A DNA stretch of 64,000 nt, from contig NZ_LAVL01000037.1 of NCBI RefSeq assembly GCF_001083785.1, forward strand, positions 1 to 64,000, written 5' to 3'. Within the stretch, counting starts at the first letter, position 1, and the number at the start of each line of letters is the position of its first letter. The translations under genes were made by a program, and so were the position numbers. The notes below the pieces were generated by a model. That model saw nothing but the letters and a program-made list of their open reading frames with translations, ran no database searches and was not told the DNA's origin. The stretch comes from Nonomuraea sp. SBT364 (GTDB taxonomy: Bacteria; Actinomycetota; Actinomycetes; Streptosporangiales; Streptosporangiaceae). Positions 16,537 to 22,909 of the stretch are shown here, one piece after another.

Positions 16537-17812
16537 GGGACGACGGTACGGTCGCCGGGCGCTCCCAATCCTTACGAGATGCGGACGACCGGCGAGCCAG
16601 CCACCCGGCCCCGGCCGCCAGGGCCGCCACCCCGTACGCGAGCGTGGCCGGACCGGCGAGATACGCGACCGCCCCGGCCGCCGCCACGCCGAGCCACTCC
16701 CACCGCCCGTCCAGCGCGACCAGTGCCACCAGCAGCAGCGCGTACCAGGAGTAGCCGGGGGTGAACAGCAGGAACAGCGCCCCGGTCACCACGAGGGCGC
16801 CGCTCCACGGCCGCCGCTCGTCCCCGTGGCGGAGCACGTACAGCACGACCAGGGCGAGCGCGGCGATCGCCGCGAAGGGCGCCCACGCGTCCGGCAGGAC
16901 CAGCTTCAGCAGCGCGTACCTGTCCCGCGCCGCGGGCGTCTCGTACCCTTCCTCCGCCACGTATCCGAACAGATAGCCCACCACGGACCCCCGGGAGGCG
17001 AGCACGTACGGCAGGTACGCCAGGCCGGCGACCAGCCCGGCGGGCACCACGATCCGCAGGACCCGCCGCACGTCCACCCCGTCGCGCAGCACCCCGGACA
17101 GTGCGCCGGGCAGCGTGACCGCGGGCAGCAGCTTGGCCGCGACCGCCGCCCCGAGCAGCGCGCCCCGCCCCCTCACCACGCAGAACGCGAGCACCACCAG
17201 CAGCACGCCCAGCATGTCGACGTGCGCGTTGTTCACCGCCTCGACGGGCACGGCCGGGCACCACGCCCAGTACGCCGCCCGGCGCGCCCCCGCGAACCGG
17301 CACAGCAGGAGCAGCGTCAGCACCGCGAGCACGGCCCCGCCGAGCTGCAGCACCTTGTGCCTGGACCCCTCCGGCGAGACCCGGTGGACGGCCAGGAAGT
17401 ACACCTGCGCCACCGGCGGATAGATCGTGTGCACCGTCGGCCGGTTGATCCGGGTATGGCCGCCGGGGAACAGCCACGCGTCCCGCAGCGGCGCCAGCGC
17501 CGGATCGGCGGGCGCGTGGTCGTACGGCGAGATGCCCGCCGCCTGCACCCGCCCGTCCCACGCGTAGCGGTAGGAATCGGAGCTCGTGCTGGGCGGAGCC
17601 GCGAGCCCGGTGGCGGTCACCGCGATCCCCCCGGCCACCACCAGCGCCGTCAGCGGCCGCCCCGGCACCCGCCGCGCCGCCCACACCGCCGCCGCGAACA
17701 GCGCCCACGCCACCAGCTGCCAGGCCAGCGTCGCGGGCGGCCCGAGCATCGCCCTGACCAGCACCGCGACGAGTACCGTGACCAGCGCCGCGGGAATCAC
17801 CATGACACGCAC
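16511..17812 (-). CDS. GT87-like polyprenol-phosphate mannosyltransferase
   Basis: A 433-residue polytopic protein with roughly 11 membrane helices. After the first pair of helices comes the loop SDSYRYAWDGRVQAAGISPYDHAPADPALAPL, the catalytic-Asp-bearing extracytoplasmic loop of GT-C enzymes. Then come TIYPPVAQVYF and a later FTPGYSWYALL helix. This matches the DUF2029/GT87 family that adds mannose from polyprenyl phosphate to wall glycolipids. Its 3' end overlaps the start of the DUF2064 gene, giving one transcript of three genes. Confidence 0.82.
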   Translation of the reverse strand: MRVMVIPAALVTVLVAVLVRAMLGPPATLAWQLVAWALFAAAVWAARRVPGRPLTALVVAGGIAVTATGLAAPPSTSSDSYRYAWDGRVQAAGISPYDHAPADPALAPLRDAWLFPGGHTRINRPTVHTIYPPVAQVYFLAVHRVSPEGSRHKVLQLGGAVLAVLTLLLLCRFAGARRAAYWAWCPAVPVEAVNNAHVDMLGVLLVVLAFCVVRGRGALLGAAVAAKLLPAVTLPGALSGVLRDGVDVRRVLRIVVPAGLVAGLAYLPYVLASRGSVVGYLFGYVAEEGYETPAARDRYALLKLVLPDAWAPFAAIAALALVVLYVLRHGDERRPWSGALVVTGALFLLFTPGYSWYALLLVALVALDGRWEWLGVAAAGAVAYLAGPATLAYGVAALAAGAGWLARRSSASRKDWERPATVPSSHGADRDHR

Positions 17813-17915
17813 CCTTGGAAGGGTGGCCCACGCGCCCCCGCCGATTCCTTACGGCCTGCGAACGTCATCGCGCACGCCCTTCAGCCCGTCGCGGGCGCCG
17901 GTTAGCGTCGGCCCG

Positions 17916-18896
17916 GTGAAGGTGTTGGTCACCGGCTCGGCCGGGTTCATCGGCGCTCAGGTGGTGGCGGCGTTCGAGGAGGCGGGGCACCAGGTGCGCG
18001 GGCTCGACCTGCGCACCGGCGCCGACGTGCGCGACCCGGCGGCCCTCGACCGGCTGCTGCCCGGGATCGACCTCGTGGTGCACCAGGCGGCCAAGGTCGG
18101 ACTCGGCGTGGACGTCGCCGACCTGCCCGACTACGTCTCCGTCAACGCATACGGCACGGCGGTGCTGCTCGCCGCCATGGCGCGGCACGGGCCGCGGCGG
18201 CTGGTGCTGGCGTCGTCGATGGTCGTGTACGGCGAGGGCGCCTACGACTGCGCCGGCCACGGCCGCGTCAGACCGGGCCCCCGGGTGCCCGCCGACCTGG
18301 CGCGCGGTGCGTTCGAGCCGCCCTGCCCGGTGTGCGGCGCGCCCCTGCGCCGCGCGGCCGTCGGCGAGGACGCGCCGCCCGACCCGCGCAACGCCTACGC
18401 CACCAGCAAGCTCGCCCAGGAGCACCTGTCGGCGAACTGGGCCAGGGAGACCGGCGGCAGCGTGCTGGCGTTGCGCTACCACAACGTCTACGGGCCGGGG
18501 ATGCCGCGCGACACCCCGTACGCGGGCGTCGCCGCGATCTTCCGTTCCGAACTGGAGGCGGGCCGGCCGCCCAGGGTGTTCGAGGACGGCCGCCAGATGC
18601 GGGACTTCGTCCACGTACGCGACGTCGCCCGCGCCAACCTGCTCGCCGCGCTCGCCCCGCCCAGGCCCGGCACGCTGACCCCCTACAACATCGCCAGCGG
18701 CAGCCCGCGCACGGTCGGCGAGATGGCGGCGGCGCTGGCCGCCGAACGCGGCGGCCCGCCGCCGGTCGTCACGGGCGAGCACCGGCTCGGCGACGTCCGG
18801 CACATCGTCGCCGCCCCCGACCGCGCCCGGGCCGAGCTGGGCTTCCACCCCGAGATCGGGTTCGCCGCCGGGATGAAGGAGTTCGCGTGGTCATGA
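17916..18896 (+). CDS. NAD-dependent epimerase/dehydratase (extended SDR)
   Basis: A 326-residue sugar-nucleotide epimerase. The Rossmann motif GSAGFIG is at the N-terminus, with catalytic Ser in LASSMVVYG and YATSK (YxxxK). An insertion between them contains PPCPVCGAPL, a CxxC pair, as in the dTDP-L-rhamnose 4-epimerase group. A C-terminal segment RQMRDFVHVRDVARANLLA is standard. GTG 17916 is used. The stop overlaps the ATG of the GT2 gene (ATGA), so sugar supply and transfer are coupled. The nucleotide-sugar is not determined. Confidence 0.87.
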   Translation: MKVLVTGSAGFIGAQVVAAFEEAGHQVRGLDLRTGADVRDPAALDRLLPGIDLVVHQAAKVGLGVDVADLPDYVSVNAYGTAVLLAAMARHGPRRLVLASSMVVYGEGAYDCAGHGRVRPGPRVPADLARGAFEPPCPVCGAPLRRAAVGEDAPPDPRNAYATSKLAQEHLSANWARETGGSVLALRYHNVYGPGMPRDTPYAGVAAIFRSELEAGRPPRVFEDGRQMRDFVHVRDVARANLLAALAPPRPGTLTPYNIASGSPRTVGEMAAALAAERGGPPPVVTGEHRLGDVRHIVAAPDRARAELGFHPEIGFAAGMKEFAWS

Positions 18897-19546
18897 CCGT
18901 CGACGTCGTCCTGCCCTGCCTGGACGAGGAGGCCGCGCTGCCCTGGGTGCTCGGCCGCATGCCCGCCGGCTACACGCCTGTCGTGGTCGACAACGGCTCC
19001 ACCGACCGGTCCGCCTCGATCGCCCGCTCCCTCGGCGCCCGGGTGGTGAGCGAGCCCCGGCGCGGGTTCGGCGCAGCATGCCACGCCGGGCTGCTGGCCG
19101 CGACCGCCGAGATCGTCTGCTTCATGGACGCCGACGCCTCCCTCGACCCGCGCCAGCTGCCCTCGGTCGTCTCCGCGCTGGAGGCCGGGCGCGACCATCT
19201 GGTGCTGGGCCGCCGCGTCCCCCGGGAAGGCGGGGCCTGGCCGTGGCACGCCCGGCTCGGCAACGTCGCCCTGGCCGCGATCCTGCGCCGGCGCACCGGC
19301 TTCCCGCTGCGCGACCTCGGCCCGATGCGCGCCGCCCCCCCCCCCGCCCTGCTGGGCCTGGGCGTCACCGACCGCCGGTTCGGCTATCCGCTGGAGACGG
19401 TGCTGCGGGCCGCCGCGGCGGGCTGGCGCCTGTCCGAGGTCGAGGTCGGCTACCTGAGGCGGGAAGGGCGCTCCAAGGTCACGGGCACGGTACGGGGCAC
19501 CGTAAGGGCGGTCGCCGACATGCGGCGGGTGATGGCGTCGCTATGA
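18893..19546 (+). CDS. Family 2 glycosyltransferase
   Basis: A 217-residue GT-A glycosyltransferase. It begins VDVVLPCLDEEAALPWVL, continues VVVDNGSTDRSASIAR, and has the metal motif FMDADASLDP. A DLGPMRA block is followed by RRFGYPLETVLRAAAAGWRLSEVEVGYLRREGRSKVTGT. It resembles dolichol-phosphate-mannose synthase-like enzymes that transfer to a polyprenyl phosphate, without the membrane tail. An AAGGAG lies upstream of both ATG 18893 and in-frame GTG 18887. An 11-base run of C lies in the coding sequence, yet the frame reads through sensibly. Confidence 0.87.
   Translation: MTVDVVLPCLDEEAALPWVLGRMPAGYTPVVVDNGSTDRSASIARSLGARVVSEPRRGFGAACHAGLLAATAEIVCFMDADASLDPRQLPSVVSALEAGRDHLVLGRRVPREGGAWPWHARLGNVALAAILRRRTGFPLRDLGPMRAAPPPALLGLGVTDRRFGYPLETVLRAAAAGWRLSEVEVGYLRREGRSKVTGTVRGTVRAVADMRRVMASL
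19335..19345 (+). repeat. Run of 11 cytosines inside the GT2 gene
   Basis: Eleven consecutive C bases encode the Ala-Pro-Pro-Pro part of MRAAPPPALL. Family homology continues on both sides in the same frame, so the current length is the functional one. Such a tract is prone to slippage and to sequencing error. Confidence 0.9.
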
Positions 19547-20290
19547 CAGGGCGCCGGGCTGCCCGCTCGCCAGGCGGTACCACTCGTTCGCCAGCATCTG
19601 GGCGCGGGCCTGCTCGGGGAGCGAGGTGAGCAGCGTCATCGACGCGCCCCGCCCGACCTCCGACTCGTGCGCGTGCATGGCCGCCCACTTCCGCCCGGCC
19701 CACCGGCCCACGTCGAGCCGCGTGGAGACGTCCTCGTCCGGGACGCCCGGGAGCACCTGGCCGGGCTCCGGCGGCGTGCCGAACACCGCCTCCCACTGCG
19801 CCGCCACCACGGACCTCGGGACGGTCGCCAGGTAGAGCCCGCGCGGCCGCCACGGCTCACCCGCCTCCGGGAAGAGCTGGTCGTAGCCGGCCGCCTCGAC
19901 CGCGGCCAAGGTCACCCGGTGGGCGTGCACGTGATCAGGATGCCCGTAGGACCCGTACCCGTCATAGGTGAGCACCACGTCCGGCCGGAACTCCCTGATG
20001 TGCGCCACCACCCGGCCGACGGCCTCGTCGAGCGGCACGTCCACGAAACGCGGCGCGCCGGGCGCGGACTCGGCCTTGCCGGCGTCGGCGTAGCCGAGCA
20101 GCCGCGGCTCGCCCGCGCCGAGGATCTCCAGCGACCGCTCCAGTTCGCCGGCGCGCACCGTGCCCGCCGCCCAGGTGCACGTCACAACGGCCGTCGCGGC
20201 TCCCTCGGCGGCGTACTTGGCCAGCGTCCCGCCGGTCCAGATCGCCTCGTCGTCCGGATGCGCGTGCACGGCCAGCACCGCGAACCCCAT
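19541..20290 (-). CDS. PIG-L family deacetylase
   Basis: A 249-residue zinc-dependent deacetylase of the GlcNAc-PI de-N-acetylase/MshB/Mca fold. The N-terminal motif is VHAHPDDEAIWTGGTL (AHPDDE), and the third zinc-ligand block is YGSYGHPDHVHAHRVTLAA (HPDHxxxH). It most likely removes an acetyl group from an amino sugar. ATG 20290 is chosen because AGGGGG lies about eight bases upstream. It is convergent with the GT2 gene, overlapping by six bases. It follows the M50 gene by 76 bases on the same strand and could be read through from the RiPP transcript. Confidence 0.88.
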   Translation of the reverse strand: MGFAVLAVHAHPDDEAIWTGGTLAKYAAEGAATAVVTCTWAAGTVRAGELERSLEILGAGEPRLLGYADAGKAESAPGAPRFVDVPLDEAVGRVVAHIREFRPDVVLTYDGYGSYGHPDHVHAHRVTLAAVEAAGYDQLFPEAGEPWRPRGLYLATVPRSVVAAQWEAVFGTPPEPGQVLPGVPDEDVSTRLDVGRWAGRKWAAMHAHESEVGRGASMTLLTSLPEQARAQMLANEWYRLASGQPGALS

Positions 20291-20366
20291 CCCGGCACCC
20301 CCTGTCCTGTGGAAACCGCCGCCCGGGACCATACCGTTCCCGACCGTGGAGGAGAAGCGGTCGCGA

Positions 20367-21581
20367 TCAGCCGGACGTACCGGCTCTGGCCGCCAGCCGC
20401 TCCCTGACGGCCAGCGAGACGGCCAGGACCTGCGGCCCGAGCAGCAGCGCCGTGCACAGCAGGGCGTACCAGAACCGGAGGCTGAACGGCCCGAGCAGCA
20501 GCCCGCCGGCCGCCCACAGCAGCACGGTCACCGCCACGGGGACCACGAACACGACGAACCAGCCCAGCACCCCGGCGAACCCGGCCAGCCACACCCACCG
20601 GAACCAGCGCCCGGCCCGCAGGTCGGCCGGGGCGGCCCCGGCGAGTTCGGCGGCCTCCTCCCGGGTGAGGCGGCCGAACGCGCGCCGCAGCAGCAGCGTC
20701 TTGACCCGCCACAGATCCCGGCAGCCCAGCGCGTTGACCAGCACCGCGTACACATCGGTACGCAGGAAGATCATGCACTGCCACAGCAGCCCGGCCAGCT
20801 TCACGAACACCCACACGGCCAGCGTCGCGTCCACCGGCGCGGGCGGCGACCACAGCCCTTCGTGGATCAGCAGTCGGGCGCCCAGCAGCAGGCTGAGCAG
20901 CACCACGTCCACCGCCATGCCGCCCAGCAGCGGCCCGTACCGCTGCCGGCGCGGCACCGTCCACACCTGCGTGAGGTCGGTCTCGAAGACGAGCAGCATG
21001 ATCCGCCGATCCACCCCGAACCGGGACGTGACGCCGATCGCCCGCGCGGCCAGCCAGTGCCCGCACTCGTGCAGAGCCGTCGACACCATGACGAACGGCA
21101 TGAGCAGCAGAGCGCTCAGCCCGATGTCGTCCAGCAGGAACGCGTCCCGTGCCGGGCTCGGGAACAGCGACGGCGCGGCGACGAACACGGCCAGGCAGAA
21201 CAGCGCGAGCGCGCCGTAGACGCTCCAGGCCACCGGGCCGAAGAAGGGGCGGGCCACCCGCCGGCTCACCCCGGCCATCCAGCGCCGCATCTGGATGGGC
21301 GCGGTCCGCACGGCCGGGCGTTCCTCGCCGGGCCTGTCGTCCACGAAGCCGAGCTCGGCGAGCGTCGCCACGAACGCCGGCAGGTCGACGGGCTCCCCGG
21401 CGAACGCCTCGGCCTCGACCGCGGCCTCCTCGACGGTCGCGCCGCGCAGCAGCGCCGATACGATCACCCCGCCCACGGCCGGCATGGACACGAACGTGCC
21501 GGTGCCAGGATCGCCGACCAGGACCTCGTCCCCCTCCTCGACCAGCGTCAGCGGCCGCAGCGGAACGACGGTGCCGCCCAT
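20367..21581 (-). CDS. PqqD-domain M50-like membrane metalloprotease (RiPP-associated)
   Basis: A 404-residue protein. Residues 1-85 form a PqqD-like winged-helix, the RiPP recognition element fold that binds leader peptides (LVEEGDEVLVGDPGTGTFVS). The rest is a polytopic membrane domain with a zinc motif HECGHW at 171-176 (HExxH), as in site-2 proteases, plus a conserved FLRTDVYAVLVNALGCRDLWRVK block that may carry a third ligand. It is probably the peptidase or exporter-peptidase acting on the 18-residue product of this locus. The ATG lies four bases after the ThiF stop, so it is coupled. Confidence 0.82.
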   Translation of the reverse strand: MGGTVVPLRPLTLVEEGDEVLVGDPGTGTFVSMPAVGGVIVSALLRGATVEEAAVEAEAFAGEPVDLPAFVATLAELGFVDDRPGEERPAVRTAPIQMRRWMAGVSRRVARPFFGPVAWSVYGALALFCLAVFVAAPSLFPSPARDAFLLDDIGLSALLLMPFVMVSTALHECGHWLAARAIGVTSRFGVDRRIMLLVFETDLTQVWTVPRRQRYGPLLGGMAVDVVLLSLLLGARLLIHEGLWSPPAPVDATLAVWVFVKLAGLLWQCMIFLRTDVYAVLVNALGCRDLWRVKTLLLRRAFGRLTREEAAELAGAAPADLRAGRWFRWVWLAGFAGVLGWFVVFVVPVAVTVLLWAAGGLLLGPFSLRFWYALLCTALLLGPQVLAVSLAVRERLAARAGTSG

Positions 21582-21585
21582 CCCG

Positions 21586-22674
21586 TCACCGCCGGGCCAG
21601 GGCGCACGCCGGGCAGTCCGGATCGCGGGGGAACGGCTCCCGGCTGGGGACGAGCCCGTCACGCAGGTCGACGACGATCCGGCACCCGGCCGCGCGCGGC
21701 GGCTCGATGCCGGTCAGATACCGCATGACCTCGTACGCGACCAGCGACCCGACCTGCATGGCCATCGGCCCGGTGAGCCCGTTGGCGAGCTGGAGGCCCC
21801 GGGTGAGCCGGTGGGCCACCCCCGCCGAGGTGCGTTCGCCGGCCCCGGGCAGGTCCGACTCGTCGCAGCGCAGGCAGGCGCTCCGGCCCGGGTCGACGGA
21901 GAAGTAGACGAGCTGCGTACGGGTCATCCCGCCGGCGACCAGGGGGACGCCCGCGCGCAGCGCCGCCTCGTTCACCCACAGGTTGGCGTCCGGCGCGCCG
22001 TCCAGGCCGCCGGCCACCACGTGCACGCCCTCGGTCAGGTCCTTCAGGTCCTCGGGCCCGGAGATCCACCGGTCGACGGCGCGGACCTCGATGCCCGGGT
22101 CGTACTCGCGCACCCATTCGGCGGCGCGGTCCACCTTCGACCGGCCGACGTCGGCGTGCCGGTACAGGAACTGGCGGGCGAAGTTGCGCGGCGCGATGTC
22201 GTCGCGGTCGACCAGCGTCAGCGCGCCGCCGGCGAGCCCGGCCAGGCACTGCACGAGCGAGGAGCCGCCTCCGCCGGCGCCGAGCACGAGGACGTGCGAG
22301 TCACGCAGCCGCCGGACGAACTCCGCGCGCGAGGTGTGCAGGCGGGCGAAGGCCCCGAAGAAGGTCAGATTGGAGAAATGGCGCTCGTCGGCGCCGGGCT
22401 CGCCCAGCCACCGTTCGGCGGCGTCCTCGACCAGGCCGAGGGAGTCGAGGCCGGCCAGCCCGTCCCGGACGTCCTCGGCCGTCACGGCGATCCCCCGCGC
22501 GGCCAGCGCGGCGCTCAGCTCCTCCGCCGTCGCGGGCCCGCCGGCGAGCTCGTCCAGGAGCGCCGCGATCCGGCCCTCCGGGTCTGCCAGCGTGAACGCC
22601 TCGCGCGGGTCGTGGACCACGATGAGCTCCTCGCCGAGGGACTCCCAGGCGCATTCCTTCAACATCACTCGCAT
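21586..22674 (-). CDS. ThiF/MccB-like E1 adenylyltransferase (RiPP-associated)
   Basis: A 362-residue enzyme. Residues 1-90 are a PqqD-like helical/winged domain (FTLADPEGRIAALLDELAG, GLAGLDSLGLVEDA). The E1-like domain has VLVLGAGGGGSSLVQCLAG, LVDRDDIAPRNFARQFLY and GRSKVDRA, giving the nucleotide loop, Asp, Arg and Lys that bind ATP. Two CxxC pairs, ACLRC and CPAC near the C-terminus, form a structural zinc site as in MoeB/ThiF. MccB-type homologues adenylate the C-terminus of short peptides. Here the only nearby candidate substrate is the 18-residue peptide encoded 71 bases upstream. Confidence 0.85.
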   Translation of the reverse strand: MRVMLKECAWESLGEELIVVHDPREAFTLADPEGRIAALLDELAGGPATAEELSAALAARGIAVTAEDVRDGLAGLDSLGLVEDAAERWLGEPGADERHFSNLTFFGAFARLHTSRAEFVRRLRDSHVLVLGAGGGGSSLVQCLAGLAGGALTLVDRDDIAPRNFARQFLYRHADVGRSKVDRAAEWVREYDPGIEVRAVDRWISGPEDLKDLTEGVHVVAGGLDGAPDANLWVNEAALRAGVPLVAGGMTRTQLVYFSVDPGRSACLRCDESDLPGAGERTSAGVAHRLTRGLQLANGLTGPMAMQVGSLVAYEVMRYLTGIEPPRAAGCRIVVDLRDGLVPSREPFPRDPDCPACALARR

Positions 22675-22712
22675 CGCCACTCCGGACGCTCGTCGGGCTC
22701 TTGAGGGAAGAC

Positions 22713-22737
22713 CGGGGGACGGCCGGACCGTCCCCCG
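22713..22737 (-). terminator. Stem-loop between precursor gene and ThiF gene
   Basis: A perfect 10-bp inverted repeat (CGGGGGACGG and its complement CCGTCCCCCG) with a five-base loop lies just after the precursor stop and before the ThiF start. No T-tract follows, so it may be a partial terminator or RNA-stability element that raises precursor over enzyme mRNA. Confidence 0.6.
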
Positions 22738-22745
22738 ATGCCGCC

Positions 22746-22802
22746 TCAGGTCACGAACTGGGTCGCCTTGACGGCCTCGACCTTGCGAACCTCGATCTTC
22801 AT
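22746..22802 (-). CDS. Putative 18-residue RiPP precursor peptide
   Basis: A short ORF coding MKIEVRKVEAVKATQFVT, with AAGGAGG seven bases before the ATG, the strongest ribosome site in this part of the window. It leads the operon that continues with the E1-like adenylyltransferase and the PqqD-M50 protease, both with leader-binding folds. Such partners and position mark it as a modified-peptide precursor. The charged N-terminal part (KIEVRKVEAVK) would serve as recognition segment and ATQFVT as the modified tail. No Cys is present, so thiazole or lanthionine chemistry is unlikely. The call is inference from context. Confidence 0.7.
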   Translation of the reverse strand: MKIEVRKVEAVKATQFVT

Positions 22803-22835
22803 GGAGCCACCTCCTTCCGATGTCCTCGATCAAGG

Positions 22836-22874
22836 TCCTATTCGCGCCCATAAGATGCCCATATCGTCGCTATA
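22836..22874. promoter_or_regulatory. SARP-type direct repeats at 11-base spacing
   Basis: GCCCATA occurs exactly at 22846-22852 and 22857-22863, a spacing of 11 bases. Weaker copies continue the phase at 22836-22841 (TCCTAT) and 22869-22874 (GCTATA). Tandem heptamers 11 bases apart are the classical binding sites of SARP activators. They lie between the precursor gene (start 22802) and the divergent SARP gene (start 22910), about 45-70 bases upstream of the precursor ATG, where they could cover its -35 region. Confidence 0.6.
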
Positions 22875-22909
22875 AAAGGTCCCCCGTCGGGATTGCTCGG
22901 GAGGCGGAA

